Shown: positions 6,696 to 12,415 of the stretch, piece after piece
Position numbering within the stretch: position 1 is the first letter of the stretch
How the letters are laid out: each line of letters opens with the position of its first letter
Assembly (NCBI GenBank): GCA_040392805.1
Contig: JBEBVI010000090.1
Span: 1 to 12,415 of the forward strand
DNA: 12,415 nucleotides
DNA from: Taibaiella helvus_B
GTDB taxonomy: Bacteria > Bacteroidota > Bacteroidia > Chitinophagales > Chitinophagaceae
Direction: 5' to 3'
Program-made: the position numbers and the translations under genes
The notes under the pieces: generated by a model
What the model saw: only the letters and a program-made list of their open reading frames with translations
The model's database searches: none
What the model was told of the DNA's origin: nothing

Positions 6696-7019
6696 ATGAG
6701 CTATTTTTTTGAGTTTTTTACACGTCACTATGATCTGATCACGATTGTTATCCTATCCATATTTTTGGGCATAGAGATCATTGGCAGGGTACCTTCCGTA
6801 TTGCATACGCCGCTTATGAGCGGAGCCAATGCTATACATGGTGTGGTGGTTATCGGCGCTATAATTGTAATGGGTGAAGCTGAGCCCGGTAACTATCTTG
6901 CGCTGACACTCGGGTTTCTTGCTGTTATATTAGGCACTCTGAATGTGGTAGGCGGGTTCGTTGTTACGGACAGGATGCTGGAAATGTTTAGAAAGAAAAA
7001 ACGAAAAAACAGCGCCTGA
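6696..7019 (+). CDS. pntAB: NAD(P) transhydrogenase subunit alpha, part 2 (membrane)
   Basis: A 107-residue inner-membrane protein supplying part of domain II, the proton channel of transhydrogenase. Three hydrophobic segments are visible: about residues 12-28 (YDLITIVILSIFLGIEI), 40-60 (ANAIHGVVVIGAIIVMG, with the conserved HGVV stretch) and 65-90 (YLALTLGFLAVILGTLNVVG, followed by GFVVTDRMLEMF). It ends in a basic tail. It starts 53 bases after pntAA and is clearly in the same operon. Size and motifs match the separate alpha-2 subunit of split transhydrogenases. Confidence 0.92.
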   Translation: MSYFFEFFTRHYDLITIVILSIFLGIEIIGRVPSVLHTPLMSGANAIHGVVVIGAIIVMGEAEPGNYLALTLGFLAVILGTLNVVGGFVVTDRMLEMFRKKKRKNSA

Positions 7020-7107
7020 GGATATGATGTTCAATTGAAGGCTTATCCTGTCGGATCATAAATAAGGCACAGGGAAAATTTTAAAAAGTAAAAGCTGCTT
7101 TTTGCTC

Positions 7108-7173
7108 ATGGCTGAGAAGATGAGTGTTATTAAACCAATACTGTTACAACTTAAATATGTTTCTCCCGAATGA
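7108..7173 (+). other. Possible 21-codon leader ORF coupled to pntB
   Basis: A short frame, MAEKMSVIKPILLQLKYVSP plus E, fills the end of the 150-base pntAB-pntB gap. Its stop overlaps the pntB start as ATGA (7170-7173). There is no clear ribosome site before it and I recognise no family. The overlap may be chance. It is listed because the other pnt gap is only 53 bases and this one is otherwise unexplained. Confidence 0.2.
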
Positions 7174-8582
7174 ATGCGATATTACTTCTTTCTTATCTCG
7201 TAGGTTCTGTTACTTTTATTATAGGTTTAAAAATGCTGTCGCACCCCGATAAGGCAAGAAAGGGCAACCTGATTGCTGCAGGCGGCATGGGTATAGCCAT
7301 TATAGCCACGCTGGTCTTATATAAAAATCCGGGCACAGGGCAGCATTTGGGTAACTACGGCTGGATCGCAGCGGGGCTGCTCATCGGCGGACTTTCCGGA
7401 ACACTGATAGCCAGGAAAGTAAAAATGACGGCCATGCCCGAAATGGTCAGCCTGTTTAACGGTATGGGTGGGGCCTGCGCTATGCTGATCGCCATTGTAG
7501 AATATCACCACTTGTTGCATGGTGTACAGAACGGCGACAGTATTTACGCTGCAGGTATACTCCTGATCATTATGCTGGGGCTTATTATCGGTACTGTTTC
7601 CTTCGCCGGCAGTATAATGGCGTGGGGCAAGCTGAACGGCAGCATCAAAGATAGAATCATTCCCGCAGGGCAGATGATCAACTTCGGCTTACTGGCTGCC
7701 ATGCTGATCATTGCCGTTTTATTGCTCAGTTCCGGACCAGCGAACGGCCTTTTATATTTTTATATACTGCTTGCCCTTTCCGTATTGTATGGCGTGCTCT
7801 TCGTTATGCCTATAGGCGGGGCGGATATGCCTGTTGTTATTTCCCTGCTCAATTCGTTTACCGGTGTTGCAGCAGCTTTCGGTGGATTTCTTTATCATAA
7901 TCCCGTAATGCTTACAGGGGGCATATTAGTAGGATCGGCAGGCACCATATTGACTATACTGATGTGTAAAGCTATGAACCGCCCGTTGAAGAATGTGCTG
8001 ATCGGCGCTATCGGCAAAGGCGGAGGTGGGAGGCAAACAGAAAAGGATAACAATTATAAGGAAATTTCTATAGCAGATACAGCCGTATTGCTGGCGTATG
8101 CACGTAAGGTCTATATCATTCCCGGCTATGGTTTGGCGGTAGCCCAGGCCCAGCATGCTTGTCATGAACTGGAAAAAATACTTACTGAGAACGGGGTAGA
8201 GGTTAAATACGGCATACACCCCGTAGCAGGCCGGATGCCCGGGCATATGAATGTACTGCTTGCCGAAGCAGATGTATCGTACGATGCGCTGGTAGAAATG
8301 GAGGATGCCAACAAAGAGCTGAGCACAACTAATGTAGTCCTTGTACTGGGCGCCAATGATGTGGTCAACCCGGCAGCAAAAGAAGATCCGGCCAGCCCGA
8401 TATACGGTATGCCTATATTGGATACGGAACTGGCAGAGCATATCATCGTCAACAAAAGGAGTATGAAGCCGGGCTATGCGGGTATCGAAAACGATCTGTT
8501 TTACCGGCCTAAAACATCCATGCTTTTCGGGGATGCCAAAAAAGTAATACAGGACCTGATAACAGAATTAAGAAGCCTTTGA
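7170..8582 (+). CDS. pntB: NAD(P) transhydrogenase subunit beta
   Basis: A 470-residue subunit joining the rest of the membrane domain II to the NADP(H)-binding domain III. Residues 1 to about 280 form a series of hydrophobic helices, with the conserved MPEMVSLFNGMGGA and MPVVISLLNSFTGVAAAFGG segments. After the glycine-rich linker (GKGGGGRQ) domain III carries GYGLAVAQAQ from residue 319, ADVSYDALVEMEDAN, VVNPAA and KRSMKPGYAGIENDLFY from residue 429, all expected NADP-site motifs, and ends with GDAKKVIQDL. Length is normal for the family (E. coli PntB is 462). With pntAA and pntAB it completes the complex, which under the proton gradient makes NADPH from NADH. No clear terminator follows the stop. 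Confidence 0.96.
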   Translation: MNAILLLSYLVGSVTFIIGLKMLSHPDKARKGNLIAAGGMGIAIIATLVLYKNPGTGQHLGNYGWIAAGLLIGGLSGTLIARKVKMTAMPEMVSLFNGMGGACAMLIAIVEYHHLLHGVQNGDSIYAAGILLIIMLGLIIGTVSFAGSIMAWGKLNGSIKDRIIPAGQMINFGLLAAMLIIAVLLLSSGPANGLLYFYILLALSVLYGVLFVMPIGGADMPVVISLLNSFTGVAAAFGGFLYHNPVMLTGGILVGSAGTILTILMCKAMNRPLKNVLIGAIGKGGGGRQTEKDNNYKEISIADTAVLLAYARKVYIIPGYGLAVAQAQHACHELEKILTENGVEVKYGIHPVAGRMPGHMNVLLAEADVSYDALVEMEDANKELSTTNVVLVLGANDVVNPAAKEDPASPIYGMPILDTELAEHIIVNKRSMKPGYAGIENDLFYRPKTSMLFGDAKKVIQDLITELRSL

Positions 8583-8993
8583 TGAAAACGGTTATAAGAC
8601 ACTGAATACAAAGTTTGCATAACTGTAACAGTAATACATCTCTACCCAACAAAAAATAGCGCAAATTTGTATATAGGTGTTTAATCAAAAGTCGATCGGT
8701 CTCCCGCAACGGATACCAGGGGAGCGCAACCGTACGAAGATGGATTTATTTCAAAGTTCACAGGGCTTAATTTGTTTCGAACATGCCTGAGCTACCAGAT
8801 AGGTTCTTTAAAAGGACAATGACAGATCTCCCTGTAAATTCTGAAATGCCCTATGATGACCCGGATATGTACTTTGTGTGATATAGCTCTTGAATATGCC
8901 TTATGAGACCCGGATTGTACCTGATTTATACAAAAGCACATGGATAACTATTGTCAGATAACTTTTATACTTTCATGATAACCGATTAATATT
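8583..8993. other. Intergenic region with an imperfect duplication
   Basis: This is a 411-base stretch without a supported gene. Two related segments, 8842-8872 and 8891-8920, share the pattern TGAA-ATGCC-TATGA-GACCCGGAT-TGTAC with a few indels, 49 bases apart. A 20-codon frame at 8819-8881 (MTDLPVNSEMPYDDPDMYFV) has AAAGGA just before its ATG. A second short frame at 8896-8961 begins inside the other copy. Neither is convincing as a gene. No clear promoter or terminator is visible. Confidence 0.5.
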
Positions 8994-9383
8994 ATGCGAA
9001 TCATAACCTGTATTTCCATCCTGGTATTCATCAGTTTTTTCTACTGTGCAGCACAGGAAAATCAGCATGTTGCGCTTACTGCAGAAGATTCTGTACGTAC
9101 GATGATTGCTGCACTTCCTGAAGTGAGAGAAAAGGATAATATATATGATTCGCTGACAAATCGTGTGCAACGCATTGTTATAAAGGTTACCTCTCCCGAT
9201 TCAGCCATACATTTTTACCAGGTACAGGCAGGCTACGAAGGCGGCACACGTTTTAATCCGCATTTTTATTTTTATGTCGACCTGGTCAATGAGGTGATCT
9301 ATATAGAAGACTTAGATCATGGCGACCGTACTACTTTAGCGGAATGGAGGGCCCGAAGATCTGTTCCGAATAATGAAAAGTAG
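8994..9383 (+). CDS. Small exported protein of unknown function
   Basis: A 129-residue protein with a Sec signal peptide: MRIITC, a hydrophobic core ISILVFISFFYC and probable cleavage after AAQ. The cysteine at about position 18 has no proper lipobox before it, so a soluble periplasmic protein is more likely than a lipoprotein. The mature part is rich in aromatic strands (SAIHFYQVQAGYEGGTR, NPHFYFYVDLVNEVIYIED) and ends with TLAEWRARR. The pattern resembles small beta-rich proteins seen in Bacteroidota that lack an assigned role; I cannot name a family. It stands alone between pntB and the metE unit. Coding nature is supported by the signal peptide and the even, patterned composition. Confidence 0.65.
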   Translation: MRIITCISILVFISFFYCAAQENQHVALTAEDSVRTMIAALPEVREKDNIYDSLTNRVQRIVIKVTSPDSAIHFYQVQAGYEGGTRFNPHFYFYVDLVNEVIYIEDLDHGDRTTLAEWRARRSVPNNEK

Positions 9384-9770
9384 TCCGAAGAATTGCGTAT
9401 ACATCTTAGATAATATTATGCCGAAATAAAAGGATATATATATGCATATGTAAGCGATACAATACTTGCCACAGGAAATAATAGCTATTAGAAACTAAAA
9501 GCTTTACAGGCACGGGGCAGGCCATCAACAGAGCGGTGCGAGCTTGAATAGCGGGCAAAATTCTTAGAAACTAAAAATTTCAAAAATCAGGATTAACAAT
9601 GGAATTCTGATATGCTACGTAAAAAACTGTGTCCACCGATACCCTCCTTAAGCCATAAAGCAGGCAGACAGACACAGAAATAAGAATAAATCAGTGTATT
9701 GTGCCTTATAAGGTACTATTCCCTTAATACCTTTCACTTACCTGGCTAACTTCAACACGCTAAAAGAATA
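9384..9770. other. Intergenic region without recognised genes
   Basis: I see no gene in these 387 bases. An exact 13-bp direct repeat, TTAGAAACTAAAA, occurs at 9488-9500 and 9564-9576. No clear terminator for the upstream exported-protein gene is visible. Confidence 0.5.
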
Positions 9771-9802
9771 TTGCTTTTGTTTATTTTTTGTTTTTATATT
9801 TG
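9771..9802 (+). promoter_or_regulatory. Promoter of the riboswitch-metE unit
   Basis: TTG at 9771-9773 is followed after 21 bases by TATATTTG at 9795-9802, an exact TAnnTTTG match within the usual spacing. Transcription would start near 9809, just before the riboswitch leader, giving a 5' leader of about 360 nt. Confidence 0.65.
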
Positions 9803-9822
9803 CCCCGGCTTCTTTCAGCATT

Positions 9823-9999
9823 AGAAGCTACGGTAGTTCTTTATTATTATATTTCCATAGCAAGGTATACTTCTGCAATAGCGGAAGTATTTTAAAAAGG
9901 AACCGTGTGCAAATCACGGACTGTCGCGCAACTGTAAGTTTTGGATTGGGGAGTTTTCCCTGGTTATGATCAAAACAAGTCAGATACTTGCCAGCTATG
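9823..9999 (+). promoter_or_regulatory. Cobalamin riboswitch
   Basis: An RNA aptamer that binds adenosyl- or other cobalamins and lowers expression of the gene downstream. The B12 box GCAACTGTAA lies at 9928-9937, following the CTGTCGC element. Other hallmarks are a stem CCGTG/CACGG (9903-9907 with 9915-9919) around GCAAAT, the AAAAAGGAA stretch before it, a hairpin ATACTTC/GAAGTAT (9867-9873 with 9884-9890), and AAGTCAGATACTTGCC at 9977-9992. The closing stem is CATAGC (9856-9861) with GCTATG (9994-9999), giving a core of about 144 nt. A small hairpin (9823-9840) precedes it. The gene downstream is metE, a classic target, because the B12-independent enzyme is not needed when B12 is present. 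Confidence 0.92.
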
Positions 10000-10171
10000 T
10001 AGGTTCATGCTTTCGCGGTTTGAAGCGCTTGTAACCGGTAAATAGCCATCCTTCTCAATGTATTATACATAATCAGGCATTGACGTATGCTGACAGATGC
10101 TGCACTTACCTCTACTTCTTCCGATACGCAAAGCACAACACTGTTTATTCATTTTTTTAAAGCGATAACGC
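10000..10171 (+). promoter_or_regulatory. Probable expression platform and metE leader
   Basis: Between aptamer and metE start lie 172 bases. GGTT (10002-10005) can pair with AACC (10033-10036) around a GCTT/AAGC stem. I see no hairpin followed by a T-run of the usual intrinsic-terminator kind, although a TTTTTTT run occurs at 10152-10158. Control may therefore act on translation initiation or through another fold. A purine-rich ribosome site before the metE ATG is weak (AAAGCG). Confidence 0.4.
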
Positions 10172-10218
10172 ATGTTAGTAAACAATTTAGGGTACCCGCG
10201 TATAGGTACACAACGTGA
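10087..10218 (+). other. Possible 43-codon leader ORF overlapping the metE start
   Basis: A frame starting ATGCTGACAGATGCTGCAC encodes a threonine/serine-rich peptide (MLTDAALTSTSSDTQSTTLF) with a following IHFFKAITHVS stretch. It reads across the metE ATG in another frame and stops at 10216-10218, 47 bases into metE. It has no strong ribosome site and no recognised family. If translated it would affect metE initiation. It may be chance. Confidence 0.2.
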
Positions 10219-12415
10219 ACTTAAAAAGGCCTGCGAAAACTATTGGTCAGAAAAAATCAATCACACAGAATTGATGCACACAGCCCGCAACTTATGTAAA
10301 AAGCACTGGTTGATACAGGCAGAAGCCGGAGTGGATCTTATTCCCTGTAATGACTTCAGTTTCTATGATCAGATGCTGGATATGTCTATGTTGTTAGGCG
10401 TTATACCCGACCGTTTCACGCCTGTGCTTACTGATGTAAAAGGTAATAAAGAAACGGACCTGTATTTTGCTATGGCCAGAGGATACCAGAAACACGGGCT
10501 GGATATTACGGCATTGGAAATGACGAAATGGTTTGATACCAATTATCATTACCTGGTTCCCGAGTTTAAAGCAAAGCAGGAATTCAGGCTTTTTTCCCAA
10601 AAAGTATTTGAAGAATTTAACGGCGCCAGGGAAACCCTGCAAAAAACACCTAAGCCCGTATTGATCGGGCCGGTAACCTACCTGTTGTTAGGTAAAGAAA
10701 AAGAAAAGGGCTTTAACCGCCTCGATCTGCTGCCGCGCCTGCTTCCGGTATATGCGGAGATACTCAGCAAACTGGCAGATTATGGCGCTGAATGGGTACA
10801 AATAGACGAACCCATACTGGTACAGAACTTAAATGATGCTGAAAAAGCCGCTATACAATCCGCTTTTGATTTCCTGAAAAAAAATTGTCCGCAACTTAAG
10901 ATCCTTGTGTGCACTTATTTTGAAGGATTAAGAGATAATGCCGCATTGGCTTTGAATTTACCCGTATCAGCTTTACATATTGATTTGGTTAGAGCTCCGG
11001 GGCAACTGGATGACCTTTTAAATATGGCTCCGGCACACCTGTACCTTTCCTTAGGCCTTATAGACGGCAGAAATATCTGGAAAAATAATTACCACAACTC
11101 TTTGCAACAGTTACATAAAGCAATAAGTAAATTGGGTAAGCAACGCATAATGATTGCTCCTTCCTGCTCCCTGCTACACTGCCCTATGGACCTGGACTTT
11201 GAAGTAAGCCTGGATACGGAAATAAAACAATGGCTGGCCTTCGCAAAACAAAAACTTACAGAGCTGGACGAATTACGAAGAATTGAAGAGGGGGCAACAG
11301 AATTACTCAGGCAAAATGAAGTGGCTATACAGGCCAGAAGTCACTCGGGGAAAATACACAAAGCTGTCGTAAAAGAACGTGCAGCTTCCATAAAAGATAC
11401 AGATGCCCAACGTGCACATTCTTTTAATATCAGGCAAAAGGAACAAAAGAAAACTTTCCGGCTCCCTTTATACCCCACCACAACAATCGGCTCTTTTCCG
11501 CAAACCGGGGAAGTAAGACAATGGCGCGCCCGGCTTAAAAAAGGTGCTTTGCAACCCCACGATTACGAACAACTGATTAAAAAAGAAATAGAAAAGGCTG
11601 TACGCATACAGGAAGAACTGGGGTTGGATGTGCTGGTTCACGGAGAGTTTGAACGCAACGATATGGTGGAGTATTTCGGAGAACAACTGGAGGGATTTGC
11701 TTTCACCCATAACGGATGGGTGCAAAGTTATGGAAGCCGTTGTGTAAAACCGCCTGTTATATATGGTGATGTATACCGGGCACAAGACATGACCGTTAGT
11801 TGGACCCAATATGCACAATCGTTAACTACCCGCCCTTTAAAGGGTATGTTAACAGGCCCAGTTACGATACTGCAATGGTCTTTTGTAAGAGACGATCAGC
11901 CCCGCAGTCAGACTGCTTACCAGATTGCTTTAGCCATAAGGGATGAAGTGATCGCCCTGGAAAAAGCCGGCATACGCATTATACAAATTGATGAACCTGC
12001 TATCCGGGAAGGTTTGCCCTTAAGGCAGGAGGACCGAAATGATTATCTTCATTGGGCAGTCAGGGCATTTCGTATTGCCGTTTGTGGTGTTAAAGACGAA
12101 ACCCAGATTCATACCCATATGTGCTATGCTGAGTTTAATGATATCATTGAACATATTGCCGCTTTAGATGCAGATGTAATTACAATAGAAACTTCACGAT
12201 CGCAGATGGAGCTGCTGGAAGCATTTGCAGCTTTTCAATATCCTAATGAAATCGGGCCCGGTGTTTATGACATTCACGCCCCGAGGATACCTTCGGTTGA
12301 GGAGATGGTGCTTCTGCTTCAAAAAGCAACCACCTTACTACCCCGACAAAATATTTGGGTTAACCCTGACTGTGGTCTGAAAACCAGGGGATGGGAAGAA
12401 ACTATTGCGGCCCTG
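10172..12415 (+). CDS. metE: Cobalamin-independent methionine synthase, 3' end beyond the window
   Basis: A cytoplasmic 5-methyltetrahydropteroyltriglutamate-homocysteine methyltransferase, catalysing the last step of methionine synthesis without B12. The frame is open for all 748 codons to the window edge. The N-terminus MLVNNLGYPRIGTQRELKKA and the EAGVDLIPCNDFSFYDQMLD stretch are typical of the N-terminal barrel. The C-terminal barrel starts near TTTIGSFPQT and has VHGEFERNDMVEYFGEQLEG. All four zinc ligands are visible: H649 and C651 (THMCYAEF), E673 (ITIETSRS) and C734 (NPDCGLKTRGW). Each is eight residues beyond its E. coli counterpart (H641, C643, E665, C726), so the full length should be about 761 and only about 13 codons are missing. 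The gene sits behind a cobalamin riboswitch and its own promoter. Confidence 0.96.
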   Translation, partial: MLVNNLGYPRIGTQRELKKACENYWSEKINHTELMHTARNLCKKHWLIQAEAGVDLIPCNDFSFYDQMLDMSMLLGVIPDRFTPVLTDVKGNKETDLYFAMARGYQKHGLDITALEMTKWFDTNYHYLVPEFKAKQEFRLFSQKVFEEFNGARETLQKTPKPVLIGPVTYLLLGKEKEKGFNRLDLLPRLLPVYAEILSKLADYGAEWVQIDEPILVQNLNDAEKAAIQSAFDFLKKNCPQLKILVCTYFEGLRDNAALALNLPVSALHIDLVRAPGQLDDLLNMAPAHLYLSLGLIDGRNIWKNNYHNSLQQLHKAISKLGKQRIMIAPSCSLLHCPMDLDFEVSLDTEIKQWLAFAKQKLTELDELRRIEEGATELLRQNEVAIQARSHSGKIHKAVVKERAASIKDTDAQRAHSFNIRQKEQKKTFRLPLYPTTTIGSFPQTGEVRQWRARLKKGALQPHDYEQLIKKEIEKAVRIQEELGLDVLVHGEFERNDMVEYFGEQLEGFAFTHNGWVQSYGSRCVKPPVIYGDVYRAQDMTVSWTQYAQSLTTRPLKGMLTGPVTILQWSFVRDDQPRSQTAYQIALAIRDEVIALEKAGIRIIQIDEPAIREGLPLRQEDRNDYLHWAVRAFRIAVCGVKDETQIHTHMCYAEFNDIIEHIAALDADVITIETSRSQMELLEAFAAFQYPNEIGPGVYDIHAPRIPSVEEMVLLLQKATTLLPRQNIWVNPDCGLKTRGWEETIAAL

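Noticed and set aside
7926..8455. Two long minus-strand frames opposite pntB
   Set aside because: They mirror the low-stop composition of pntB domain III and have no recognisable domains.
9488..9576. Exact 13-bp direct repeat TTAGAAACTAAAA as an attachment site or operator
   Set aside because: AT-rich, only two copies, not near a promoter, integrase or element end. It is noted in the gap description only.
10394..10642. Minus-strand open frame within metE
   Set aside because: Antisense shadow of a strongly supported coding region; composition follows the metE codons.
11468..11818. Minus-strand 116-codon frame within metE
   Set aside because: Antisense to the start of the C-terminal metE barrel; no independent signals.
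12380..12415. metE truncation as a pseudogene
   Set aside because: The frame is open to the last base and all zinc ligands are present; the missing end is only the window edge.
1..12415. CRISPR array, tRNA/rRNA genes, toxin-antitoxin or defence island
   Set aside because: No regularly spaced repeats, no cloverleaf or ribosomal sequence, and no nuclease, helicase or toxin-type proteins were seen.

Overview
The window looks like a chromosomal segment from a Bacteroidota bacterium, probably of the Chitinophagaceae type. The outer-membrane receptor belongs to a family typical of that phylum. Several promoters fit the TTG / TAnnTTTG pattern instead of the sigma-70 consensus, and most starts lack a strong Shine-Dalgarno sequence. 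The genus assignment is inference.

Layout. (1) Positions 173-2747 carry one minus-strand TonB-dependent outer-membrane receptor with its own promoter and a strong intrinsic terminator. (2) Positions 2840-4520 are an accessory patch. It holds an orphan terminator-like hairpin, a 187-bp MITE-like element with matching ends, and an AT-rich three-gene cassette: ArsR-type repressor, SRPBCC protein, small membrane protein. The outer two cassette genes are broken and only the SRPBCC gene is intact. Related direct repeats (about 28 bp, 26 identical) lie on either side of the cassette. (3) Positions 4551-5277 hold a minus-strand CoA-transferase beta subunit with no alpha-subunit gene in the window. 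(4) Positions 5521-8582 encode a complete proton-translocating NAD(P) transhydrogenase as three subunits (pntAA, pntAB, pntB). (5) Positions 8583-9770 are mostly non-coding apart from one small exported protein of unknown function; an imperfect duplication lies upstream of that gene. (6) Positions 9771-12415 form a cobalamin-riboswitch-controlled metE unit. The metE frame runs off the window end, about 13 codons short of the expected stop.

How the genes work together. The pnt genes form one membrane complex that exchanges hydride between NADH and NADP+ at the expense of the proton gradient. The riboswitch-metE unit fits classical logic: when cobalamin is plentiful, the B12-independent methionine synthase is switched off in favour of a presumed B12-dependent enzyme elsewhere. 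The ArsR/SRPBCC cassette was once a tightly coupled operon (ATGA overlaps at both junctions) with a clear palindromic operator, but its repressor has been lost. I found no CRISPR array, tRNA, rRNA, transposase or obvious new defence system. The most interesting parts are the decaying cassette and its borders, and the metE leader with an overlapping short reading frame.
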